Source: Haemophilus haemolyticus_L
Lineage (GTDB): Bacteria; Pseudomonadota; Gammaproteobacteria; Enterobacterales; Pasteurellaceae
Assembly (NCBI RefSeq): GCF_003490595.1
Contig: NZ_QQGY01000017.1
Span: forward strand, 1 to 11,896
DNA: 11,896 bases
Reading direction: 5' to 3'
Shown here: positions 1 to 6,372 of the stretch, piece after piece
Numbering within the stretch: the stretch's first letter is position 1
How the letters are laid out: every line of letters begins with the position of its first letter
Notes under the pieces: model-generated
Seen by the model: only the letters and a program-made list of their open reading frames with translations
What the model was told of the DNA's origin: nothing
Database searches by the model: none
Program-made: the position numbers and the translations under genes

Positions 1-1
1 T

Positions 2-100
2 GCTGTCAGAGATTATTTGGATTACTATAATCATCGACGGATTCAACTAAAATTAAAAGGACTGAGTCCGATACAATATCGAAAACAATCCTTTAAATAA
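2..100 (+). CDS. IS3-family transposase (OrfB), C-terminal end only
   Basis: The window opens inside a reading frame that gives 32 residues and stops with TAA at 98-100. It reads AVRDYLDYYNHRRIQLKLKG and then LSPIQYRKQSFK. The pattern of an aromatic/Asn pair, then a basic run, then KLKGLSPIQYR is the usual C-terminus of IS3-family OrfB integrases, IS150 group. In that family OrfB carries the DDE catalytic core that cuts and joins the element's ends. The three catalytic residues lie upstream of this tail and are outside the window, so whether the enzyme is intact cannot be judged. A candidate IS right end follows within about 25 bases, so the frame ends naturally rather than being broken. It reads toward glgA in the same orientation. 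The family call is firm; the specific element is not identified. Confidence 0.85.
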   Translation, partial: AVRDYLDYYNHRRIQLKLKGLSPIQYRKQSFK

Positions 101-102
101 CA

Positions 103-126
103 GTCTAACTTTTTGGGGTCAGATCA
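103..126 (+). mobile_element. candidate right terminal inverted repeat of the IS3-family element
   Basis: Just after the transposase stop lies GTCTAACTTTTTGGGGTCAG followed by ATCA. Read on the other strand it begins TG and contains CTGACCCCAAAAAGTTAGAC, the style of IS150-group IS3 ends, which start TG and finish CA. The exact last base is uncertain: the element could end at the TCA at 119-121 or the TCA at 124-126. The left end is outside the window, so neither the matching repeat nor a target duplication can be checked. Confidence 0.65.
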
Positions 127-132
127 TTTTTG

Positions 133-141
133 ACCGCACTT
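133..141 (-). repeat. DNA uptake signal sequence (Haemophilus type)
   Basis: Exact ACCGCACTT, the complement of the AAGTGCGGT core. On the minus strand the core is followed by CAAAAATGATCT, which fits the A/T-rich extension of the H. influenzae uptake signal. It sits directly beside the candidate IS end, and its A/T flank appears to overlap that end. Confidence 0.9.
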
Positions 142-145
142 TATG

Positions 146-167
146 GCCACTCTTTAGCAAAGAGGGC
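146..167 (+). other. hairpin in the glgA leader
   Basis: GGC/GCC-type and CTCTTT/AAAGAG arms pair around a three-base AGC loop: GCC (146-148, read GCC), a bulged A149, CTCTTT (150-155), loop 156-158, AAAGAG (159-164), GGC (165-167). That gives nine base pairs with one bulge. No T-run follows on the + strand, so it is a poor intrinsic terminator in the glgA direction. It could be a leader structure in the glgA mRNA or a leftover of the original upstream gene boundary. Function is unknown. Confidence 0.45.
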
Positions 168-195
168 ACTTGATCGAGCGTTATTTATGTTTTAT

Positions 196-200
196 AGGGA
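196..200 (+). promoter_or_regulatory. weak ribosome binding site for glgA
   Basis: AGGGA is the only purine-rich Shine-Dalgarno-like stretch before glgA and ends 13 bases before the ATG, longer than ideal. The start at 214 rests mainly on the protein: MKVLHVCSEFYPLLKTGGLADV aligns from residue 1 with the known GlgA N-terminus. Confidence 0.4.
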
Positions 201-213
201 AAATGAAAATTAA

Positions 214-1644
214 ATGAAAGTTTTACACGTTTGCTCAGAATTTTATCCGCTCCTCAAAACAGGCGGTTTAGCCGATGTTTTAGGGGCTTTACCGCAAGCC
301 CAAAATCAAATAGGGCTTGATGCACGTATTTTATTGCCTGCTTATCCAGCGATTTCTGCAGGTATTTCTAATACACAAGTTGTGGCTGAATTTGATAATT
401 TTGCGGGACATGTTGTGTTGCGCTACGGTGAATATAATGGCGTAGGCGTTTATTTAATCGATGCGCCACATTTATATGCGCGTGAGGGGAATCCATATCA
501 CGATTGTTACTATAATGATTATGGTGATAACTATAAACGTTTTGCCTTACTTGGTTGGGTTGGTGCTGAATTATCTACTGGTTTAGATAGCTGGTGGCGT
601 GCAGATGTCGTTCATGCTCATGATTGGCATGCAGGCTTATGTGCTGCTTATTTATTTAATAAAGGTCGCCCAGCAAAATCGGTATTTACAATCCATAATT
701 TAGCATATCAAGGGCAATTCCATTATCAGCATTTATTTGAAATTGGATTGCCTGCAGGCATGTTTAATGTTGATGGTTTAGAGTTATTTGGACAGATTTC
801 CTATTTAAAATCAGGCTTATTTTACTCCGATGCCAGCACGGCAGTGAGCCCGACGTATGCTAAAGAGATTACTACACCTGAATTTGCCTATGGCTTGGAA
901 GGTTTACTTTCTGGTTTAAAATCTCAAGGGCGTTTAGTGGGGATTCTTAATGGTGTAGATGAAAATATTTGGCATCCAAATGTCGATCAATATATTCAGC
1001 ATCATTACAAATTGAAATATATGGCAGGTAAAAAACAGAATAAAGCTGAACTGCAAGCTTATTTTAATTTACCGCAAGATGAAAATGCATTGGCATTTGT
1101 GATGGTAACCCGCTTAACCGAGCAAAAAGGCGTGGATTTATTGATTGAAAGTGCGGATGAAATTGTAAAACAAGGCGGCCAGTTGATGATTTTAGGTTCT
1201 GGCGCACCGCACTTTGAACAAGGTATTCGTGAGCTTGCTGAACGTTATCCACAAAATGTTGCAGTCAAAATTGGTTACGATGAAACACTGTCACATTTAT
1301 TAGTGGCAGGTGGTGATGTGATTTTAGTGCCAAGCCGTTTTGAGCCTTGTGGCTTAACACAACTTTATGGTTTGCAATATGGCACACTTCCTCTTGTTCG
1401 TAAAACGGGAGGTTTAGCCGATACGGTAGTGGATAGCACATCGGAAAATATTAAAGATCGCACGGCAACTGGTTTTGTGTTTGAGCAAGCTACCGCTGAA
1501 GATTTACGTAGAAGTATCCAACAAGCGTTTGATATTTGGCAAAAACCGAGAGTTTGGTCAGCATTGCGAGCGAATGCGATGGCACAAGATTTTAGCTGGC
1601 GTAAAGCAGCAGAACAATATCGTGCACTTTATGAACGTTTGTAG
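214..1644 (+). CDS. glgA: glycogen synthase (ADP-glucose type)
   Basis: GlgA (EC 2.4.1.21) moves glucose from ADP-glucose to the non-reducing end of a growing alpha-1,4-glucan in the cytoplasm. The 476-residue product is the normal family length and starts at residue 1 of the GT5 fold. K15-T-G-G-L-A-D-V is the ADP-glucose binding motif. D137 and H161 match the active-site residues numbered the same in the E. coli enzyme, and R300 and K305 (RLTEQKG) the sugar-nucleotide phosphate contacts. E377 in EPCGLTQLYG is the conserved C-terminal-lobe glutamate of retaining GT-B enzymes. A second KTGGLADTV lies shortly after it. No frameshift or lost residue is visible, so the enzyme should be active. 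Upstream, the usual glg neighbours are replaced at this distance by an IS end. Downstream, glgP follows after 240 bases in the same direction; a shared transcript is possible because no convincing terminator lies between. Confidence 0.98.
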   Translation: MKVLHVCSEFYPLLKTGGLADVLGALPQAQNQIGLDARILLPAYPAISAGISNTQVVAEFDNFAGHVVLRYGEYNGVGVYLIDAPHLYAREGNPYHDCYYNDYGDNYKRFALLGWVGAELSTGLDSWWRADVVHAHDWHAGLCAAYLFNKGRPAKSVFTIHNLAYQGQFHYQHLFEIGLPAGMFNVDGLELFGQISYLKSGLFYSDASTAVSPTYAKEITTPEFAYGLEGLLSGLKSQGRLVGILNGVDENIWHPNVDQYIQHHYKLKYMAGKKQNKAELQAYFNLPQDENALAFVMVTRLTEQKGVDLLIESADEIVKQGGQLMILGSGAPHFEQGIRELAERYPQNVAVKIGYDETLSHLLVAGGDVILVPSRFEPCGLTQLYGLQYGTLPLVRKTGGLADTVVDSTSENIKDRTATGFVFEQATAEDLRRSIQQAFDIWQKPRVWSALRANAMAQDFSWRKAAEQYRALYERL

Positions 1645-1872
1645 TTTTATTTATAAACGTTAAGAGCAACAGTCTGTTTGTAGATTATTGTTGCAAGCTC
1701 TGTGATTGTGCTTGTTTTTCGACAAAATAAGCATAAAATTCGAACAAATTTATTAGAGGTATAAAGGTTCTCGGATATAAAGAGCGGTCTGTTTCGATTG
1801 ATTTTTTGAAATGTGCGTGAATTTTTAAATCAACATCTCTTTTATTATAGATAATTTTTTAACATTCAAACC

Positions 1873-1876
1873 GAGG
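1873..1876 (+). promoter_or_regulatory. ribosome binding site deciding the glgP start
   Basis: GAGG lies eight bases before the ATG at 1885. The alternative ATG two codons later (1891) would be 14 bases away, so the MIMDNF start is preferred. Confidence 0.7.
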
Positions 1877-1884
1877 TTTTACTT

Positions 1885-4350
1885 ATGATAATGGATAATT
1901 TTGATTCTCCATTCCTATACAATCGCCCACAAATGACTGTTGAGGCAATCAAAAAATCAATTGTTTATAAGCTTATTTTTTTAATTGGTCGCTCACCGCG
2001 TGAAGCGAGCCAACGCGACTGGTTAAATGCGACTTTGCATGCTGTTCGAGATTTAGTGACAGAAGGGTGGATTACCACAGCTCGCCAAACTCGAGCGGAA
2101 GATTCTCGTCGTGTTTACTACCTTTCAATGGAATTTTTAATCGGGCGTACCCTTTCTAATGCGATGATTGCAGAAGGCATTTATGGATTAGCACAAGAAG
2201 CTCTTTCTGAATTAAATGTGGATTTAGAAGAGGTTTTAGAAAAAGAAGTAGATCCTGGCTTGGGCAATGGTGGTTTAGGTCGTTTAGCCGCTTGTTTTAT
2301 GGATTCTATTGCGACTCTTGGTTTACCAGGTATGGGTTACGGTATTCGTTATGAATATGGTATGTTCCGCCAAAAAATTGAAAACGGTCAGCAAGTAGAA
2401 CGTCCTGATGCGTGGCTTGAAAAAGGGGCACCTTGGGAGTTTATTCGTCCATCTAAACGCTTTACCGTAGAATTTGGTGGAAACATTCATTTCGAAGGCA
2501 AAAAATGTATTTGGCAAGATACCGAAAAAGTAACCGCACTTGCTTACGACCAAATGATCCCGGGTTATCAAAACAATTCTGCTGCGACATTACGTTTATG
2601 GTCGGCACACGCAGGCGAAGTGTTTAACCTTGCCGACTTCAACCGTGGCGAACATTTAGCCGCATTAGAAAAGCACTCCGCAAATAAAAATTTATCACGT
2701 GTGCTTTACCCTGATGATTCTACTTGGAATGGTCGCGAATTACGTTTACGTCAAGAGTATTTCTTAGTCTCTGCATCGCTTCAAGATATTTTACGCCGTC
2801 ACAAACGCACCCACGATAGCCTTGAAAACTTGGCGGATAAAGTGGCAATTCATTTAAATGACACACATCCAGCTTTAGCAATTCCTGAGTTAATGCGAAT
2901 TTTAGTGGATGATGAAGGTTTTGAATGGAAAAAAGCTTGGGAGATGACGCGTAACATTTTCTCTTACACCTGCCATACTTTAATGTCCGAAGCGTTAGAA
3001 ACTTGGCCAGTGGAAATGATGGCGAAAATCTTACCGCGTCATTTACAGATGATTTTTGAAATTAACGATCACTTCTTGGAATATGTCCGCACTTATGTGA
3101 CAACTGACAACGATTTTATCCGCCGTGTTTCTCTTATCGAAGAAGGCTACCAACGCAAAGTGCGTATGGGATGGCTATCCGTGGTAGGTTCACACAAAAT
3201 CAACGGGGTTGCCGAAATCCATTCCGATTTAATGGTAACATCCACTTTCGCAGATTTCGCTCGTATTTTCCCAGAACGCTTTACCAACGTAACAAACGGT
3301 ATCACACCGCGTCGTTGGTTAGCCGTGGCGAATCCACAATTAGCCGCATTGTTTGATAAATATATCGGCTCAGAATGGCGTTGTAATTTAAGTCAAATCG
3401 AAAAACTTAAACCATTTACGCAAGAAAAAGCATTTAAAGAAGCGATTGCAGATATTAAATTTGCGAACAAAGTGAAATTGGCGGAATATGTGAAATCTGA
3501 ATTAGGTGTTGAACTTGATCCACATGCATTATTTGATGTTCAAGTCAAACGTATTCACGAATATAAACGTCAAATGTTGAACGTATTGCATATTATTGCT
3601 CGCTATAATGAAATGCTTGCTCATCCTGAAAAAGATTGGCAACCGCGCGTATTTATTTTAGCAGGTAAAGCAGCTTCGGCTTACTATGCAGCGAAACAAA
3701 CGATCCATTTAATTAATGATGTTGCTAATGGCATCAATAATGATGAGCGTTTGAAAGGCCGTTTAAAAGTTGTATTTATTCCAAATTACAGCGTAAGCCT
3801 TGCCCAGTTAATTATTCCAGCAGCGGATATTTCAGAGCAAATTTCACTTGCAGGCACAGAGGCTTCTGGCACCAGTAATATGAAGTTTGCCTTAAATGGT
3901 GCATTGACACTTGGTACACTCGATGGTGCAAACGTAGAGATCTTGGAAAACGTGGGTGAAGATAACATCTTTATTTTCGGTAACACAGTGGAACAAGTTG
4001 AACAACTTCGTCGAGAAGGGTATCGATCATTTGAATACTATCAAAACGATGCTCAATTACGCACAGTCGTGGATCAAATTATTGAGGGTAAATTTTCACC
4101 AGAAGATCCTCAACGTTATCATCAGCTATTACAAGGCTTGCAATACCACGATTATTATCAAGCTTTTGCTGATTTCCGCAGTTATGTAGAAACTCAAAAA
4201 GCCGTAGATGAAAAATACAAACAACGCGATCAATGGATTGAAAGCACCATTCAAAATATCGTGAATATGGGATTCTTCTCATCTGACCGCACGATTAAAG
4301 AGTATGCAGAGAGAATTTGGAAAGTTGAGCCTGTTCAATTAGGTGATTAA
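1885..4350 (+). CDS. glgP: glycogen/maltodextrin phosphorylase
   Basis: GlgP (EC 2.4.1.1, GT35) releases glucose-1-phosphate from the non-reducing ends of glycogen using phosphate and pyridoxal phosphate (PLP), in the cytoplasm. The 821-residue product is full length for bacterial phosphorylases. Family blocks are intact: G127-NGGLGRLAACFMDS, H323-LNDTHPALAIPELMR, V469-TNGITPRRWL, V552-QVKRIHEYKRQ, A593-GKAASAYYAAK, and the PLP site EASGTSNMKFALNG. In the last block K667 is the lysine expected to form the Schiff base. The N-terminal phosphorylation and AMP sites of animal enzymes are not expected in bacterial forms. GlgP degrades the polymer GlgA builds, and pairing the two is normal in Pasteurellaceae glg clusters. 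The gene could be read through from glgA or from an A/T-rich promoter inside 1645-1884 that I could not place. A clear terminator follows. MalP is a possible alternative name, but the glgA context favours GlgP. Confidence 0.98.
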   Translation: MIMDNFDSPFLYNRPQMTVEAIKKSIVYKLIFLIGRSPREASQRDWLNATLHAVRDLVTEGWITTARQTRAEDSRRVYYLSMEFLIGRTLSNAMIAEGIYGLAQEALSELNVDLEEVLEKEVDPGLGNGGLGRLAACFMDSIATLGLPGMGYGIRYEYGMFRQKIENGQQVERPDAWLEKGAPWEFIRPSKRFTVEFGGNIHFEGKKCIWQDTEKVTALAYDQMIPGYQNNSAATLRLWSAHAGEVFNLADFNRGEHLAALEKHSANKNLSRVLYPDDSTWNGRELRLRQEYFLVSASLQDILRRHKRTHDSLENLADKVAIHLNDTHPALAIPELMRILVDDEGFEWKKAWEMTRNIFSYTCHTLMSEALETWPVEMMAKILPRHLQMIFEINDHFLEYVRTYVTTDNDFIRRVSLIEEGYQRKVRMGWLSVVGSHKINGVAEIHSDLMVTSTFADFARIFPERFTNVTNGITPRRWLAVANPQLAALFDKYIGSEWRCNLSQIEKLKPFTQEKAFKEAIADIKFANKVKLAEYVKSELGVELDPHALFDVQVKRIHEYKRQMLNVLHIIARYNEMLAHPEKDWQPRVFILAGKAASAYYAAKQTIHLINDVANGINNDERLKGRLKVVFIPNYSVSLAQLIIPAADISEQISLAGTEASGTSNMKFALNGALTLGTLDGANVEILENVGEDNIFIFGNTVEQVEQLRREGYRSFEYYQNDAQLRTVVDQIIEGKFSPEDPQRYHQLLQGLQYHDYYQAFADFRSYVETQKAVDEKYKQRDQWIESTIQNIVNMGFFSSDRTIKEYAERIWKVEPVQLGD
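2533..2541 (-). repeat. DNA uptake signal sequence (Haemophilus type)
   Basis: Exact ACCGCACTT inside glgP, encoding part of VTALAY. The minus-strand core is followed by a T-rich stretch, partly like the extended signal. One-mismatch relatives lie at 1149-1157 (AAGTGCGGA, in glgA) and 3086-3094 (TCCGCACTT, in glgP). Confidence 0.85.
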
Positions 4351-4380
4351 TTTTCTATTCATGGCCAATAAATAAATTAT

Positions 4381-4413
4381 CTGCATCAAGCCCGAGTTTG
4401 ATGCAGGTTTTTT
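4381..4413 (+). terminator. Rho-independent terminator after glgP
   Basis: CTGCATCAA (4381-4389) pairs perfectly over nine bases with TTGATGCAG (4398-4406) around an eight-base loop, and GTTTTTT follows directly. It lies 30 bases past the glgP stop and isolates the glycogen genes from the secretion locus downstream. Confidence 0.92.
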
Positions 4414-4457
4414 ATACTTAAACTAATGAAAAATAACAGAAATTACTGATATAAACT

Positions 4458-4500
4458 TTATGGTTTTTTTAAATAGATTTTGATATCTTATCAACCATAA
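4458..4500. promoter_or_regulatory. nested inverted repeats upstream of tpsB (candidate operator)
   Basis: An outer repeat TTATGGTT (4458-4465) / AACCATAA (4493-4500) encloses an inner palindrome TTGATA-TCT-TATCAA (4480-4494); their right arms share two bases. The block ends 30 bases before the tpsB ATG. A promoter-like pair, TAGATT (4474-4479) and CATAAT (4496-4501) with a 16-base spacer, overlaps the right arm, so a protein bound here could block transcription. The palindromes are seen directly; the promoter and regulatory role are inferred, and the -35 match is weak. Confidence 0.45.
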
Positions 4501-4521
4501 TTCATTAATAACTTTATCTTT

Positions 4522-4525
4522 AGGG
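4522..4525 (+). promoter_or_regulatory. ribosome binding site deciding the tpsB start
   Basis: AGGG (continuing as AGGGTGAC) is placed correctly for the ATG at 4531, five bases downstream. An in-frame GTG at 4525 would overlap this site and have no ribosome binding site of its own, so it is not used as the start. Confidence 0.7.
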
Positions 4526-4530
4526 TGACA

Positions 4531-6303
4531 ATGAAAAAATCCTCACACTTTTTTCTTTCTAGTTTATTATTTATTTCACCTTTTGGTTTTTCAGCGCCAA
4601 GCTCACCAAATGCCAATTTAGAAAAACAAATCGATGCCAAACAACAGAGGCAACAAGCGGAACAAGATGCGTCGATCTTAGCCAAGCAAACGCAATCCGC
4701 GAATGTGCGTTTAGAGGGTGAAAAAGAAGCCTCTCTTGGCTTTCCCCAAAATGAATCACAATGTTTTCCTATCAATCAATTGGTGCTGACCGATTATCAA
4801 GCTGAAGAAAGTTCATCAGCATCTTCCCATAAATTAATCCAACCAAGCCAATTCTCTTGGGCATTAAAGTCAGTTTATGCTGAGCGTGATTTTGCGCTGC
4901 CTGCCTGTATTGGCTCTGAGGGGATTAATGTATTACTTCGTCGTATTCAAAATCGTTTAATTGATTTGGGATATGTCACTACCCGCGTGGTGGTCGAGCC
5001 ACAGGATTTGCGTTCAGGCATGCTCGTACTCACCGTGATTCCGGGTAAAGTGGGTCGTATTCAATTACAAGACCAAAGTGCGATTCCGTTTGCCACCCGT
5101 GGTACCTTATGGTTTGCCATGCCAATGGCGCAGGGGGATATATTAAATATTCGCAATATTGAACAGGGTTTAGAAAACTTAAAACGCGTACCGAGTGCTG
5201 ATGCAAATATGGAGCTTGTGCCAACGGATGTAGTCGGTGAAACAGACGTGGTGATTGCTTATAAGCAACGCTTACCTTTTCATTTAACCTTGGGGTTAGA
5301 TGATTCAGGCAGTAAAGCTACGGGGCGTTTACAGGGCTCAGCCACGTTTTCCTGGGATAACGTGCTAACCCTCAATGATATGTTCTATATCAGCGGTACA
5401 CGCAGCTTTAAACGTAATAGCGATGATGCGGAAGGGGATTATGGCAGTAAAAACCTCAGTCTCTATTATTCTATTCCTTGGAAGAACTATCTCTTAACCC
5501 TTTCCGGTTCAAAATATTCTTATCACCAAACGGTAGCGGGCGCGTTTGAGTCTTATACTTATTCAGGTGAAAGCCAACAAATGAAAGCGAACTTAAGTCG
5601 CTTATTATCTCGTGGAAGTCTCCATAAAACCTATGTGAATGCCGCGTTATGGACGAAAAAATCCCATAACTATATCAATGACACCGAAATTGAAGTGCAA
5701 CGTCGTCGAACTGCTGGTTGGGAAGTGGGACTTAATCATACTCAGTATATTGGTAATGCAACGTTACAACTTAGTACGAATTACAAACGTGGTACGGGTG
5801 GGAATAAATCCTTACCTGCTCCGGAAGAAGAGTTCGGTGAAGGGACTTCCCGCATGCAGATTTTTACTGCAGGCATTGATTTTACCTATCCTTTCACTAT
5901 CGGCAATCAGCCTTTCCGCTTTAATACCAGCTGGAATGGGCAGTGGAACGGCACACCTTTAACACAACAAGATAAATTTAGTATTGGTGGTCGTTATACC
6001 GTGCGCGGATTTGATGGTGAGCTATCGCTTTCTGGTGAAAAAGGTTGGTTATGGCGAAATGAGCTAGGGTGGAATATTGCGAATAAGGGACATGAGCTTT
6101 ATTTAGGGATTGACCGAGGTAAGGTGCACTCTAGCCAAGAAGAGCTTCAAATTGGTGATAGCTTAATGGGGGGCGTAATTGGACTTCGCGGCAAACTATG
6201 GGGTATTAACTATGATTATTTTGTGGGTGTTCCAATTAAAAAAACAGAAGGATTTAGAACCAGTCATGTGACAACCGGATTTAATGTGAGCTACCGTTTT
6301 TAA
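4531..6303 (+). CDS. two-partner secretion outer-membrane transporter (TpsB; ShlB/FhaC/CdiB family)
   Basis: TpsB proteins of the Omp85 superfamily export one partner exoprotein across the outer membrane. The ATG at 4531 gives 590 residues and a clear signal peptide (MKKSS, hydrophobic core, probable cut after A22 in GFSA). Residues 25-65 form a Gln/Ala/Lys-rich helix like the FhaC plug helix. POTRA 1 spans about 74-172, with a C78/C126 pair likely to form a disulfide, then GYVTTRV and QDL..G.L.L.VIPG. POTRA 2 spans about 173-247. The rest is a 16-strand-type barrel. V491-RGF is the conserved loop-6 motif, and D528-R-G is the barrel-wall acidic motif that R492 should contact, as the equivalent pair does in FhaC. 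The protein ends in F590 after VSYR, a normal BAM signal. No damage is visible. The adjacent tpsA is its presumed substrate. Subtype is unclear: LspB, CdiB and FhaC relatives are all possible, so no symbol is given. Confidence 0.95.
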   Translation: MKKSSHFFLSSLLFISPFGFSAPSSPNANLEKQIDAKQQRQQAEQDASILAKQTQSANVRLEGEKEASLGFPQNESQCFPINQLVLTDYQAEESSSASSHKLIQPSQFSWALKSVYAERDFALPACIGSEGINVLLRRIQNRLIDLGYVTTRVVVEPQDLRSGMLVLTVIPGKVGRIQLQDQSAIPFATRGTLWFAMPMAQGDILNIRNIEQGLENLKRVPSADANMELVPTDVVGETDVVIAYKQRLPFHLTLGLDDSGSKATGRLQGSATFSWDNVLTLNDMFYISGTRSFKRNSDDAEGDYGSKNLSLYYSIPWKNYLLTLSGSKYSYHQTVAGAFESYTYSGESQQMKANLSRLLSRGSLHKTYVNAALWTKKSHNYINDTEIEVQRRRTAGWEVGLNHTQYIGNATLQLSTNYKRGTGGNKSLPAPEEEFGEGTSRMQIFTAGIDFTYPFTIGNQPFRFNTSWNGQWNGTPLTQQDKFSIGGRYTVRGFDGELSLSGEKGWLWRNELGWNIANKGHELYLGIDRGKVHSSQEELQIGDSLMGGVIGLRGKLWGINYDYFVGVPIKKTEGFRTSHVTTGFNVSYRF

Positions 6304-6358
6304 TGCTCACGCTTTTAGATGAATAAATTGATTAAAACCAAACAGAATTTAAAACTTA

Positions 6359-6363
6359 AAGGA
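6359..6363 (+). promoter_or_regulatory. ribosome binding site for tpsA
   Basis: AAGGA lies nine bases before the ATG at 6373 and within the 69-base tpsB-tpsA gap. No terminator is seen in the gap, so the two genes are probably one transcript. Confidence 0.75.
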
Positions 6364-6372
6364 AATTAAAAA

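Noticed and set aside
59..69. GGACTGAGTCC palindrome
   Set aside because: One-base loop, inside the transposase coding sequence; explained by the encoded protein.
170..198. Promoter-like TTGATC / TATAGG pair before glgA
   Set aside because: The -10 candidate overlaps the only ribosome binding site, so a transcript from it would lack a usable leader.
203..217. Mini-ORF ATG AAA ATT AAA TGA overlapping the glgA start by four bases (ATGA)
   Set aside because: Four codons only, with AGGGA too close to its ATG. The frame upstream, back to the stop at 155-157, shows no resemblance to a GlgC C-terminus.
1664..1700. Possible terminator between glgA and glgP (GCAACA 1666-1671 / TGTTGC 1689-1694)
   Set aside because: Six base pairs with a 17-base loop and no T-tract directly after it; not a convincing terminator.
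1701..1884. CRP-like half site (TGTGA near 1701) and A/T-rich -10-like elements (GATAAT at 1850-1855) before glgP
   Set aside because: Only one half of the CRP site is present, and no acceptable -35 lies at the right distance from the -10-like elements.
4525..4530. GTG start for tpsB giving two extra residues (MT)
   Set aside because: It overlaps the AGGG ribosome binding site, and the signal peptide starts normally at the ATG at 4531.
6319..6369. 16-codon ORF in the tpsB-tpsA gap (MNKLIKTKQNLKLKGN)
   Set aside because: There is no ribosome binding site before its ATG, and the composition is what A-rich spacer DNA would give.
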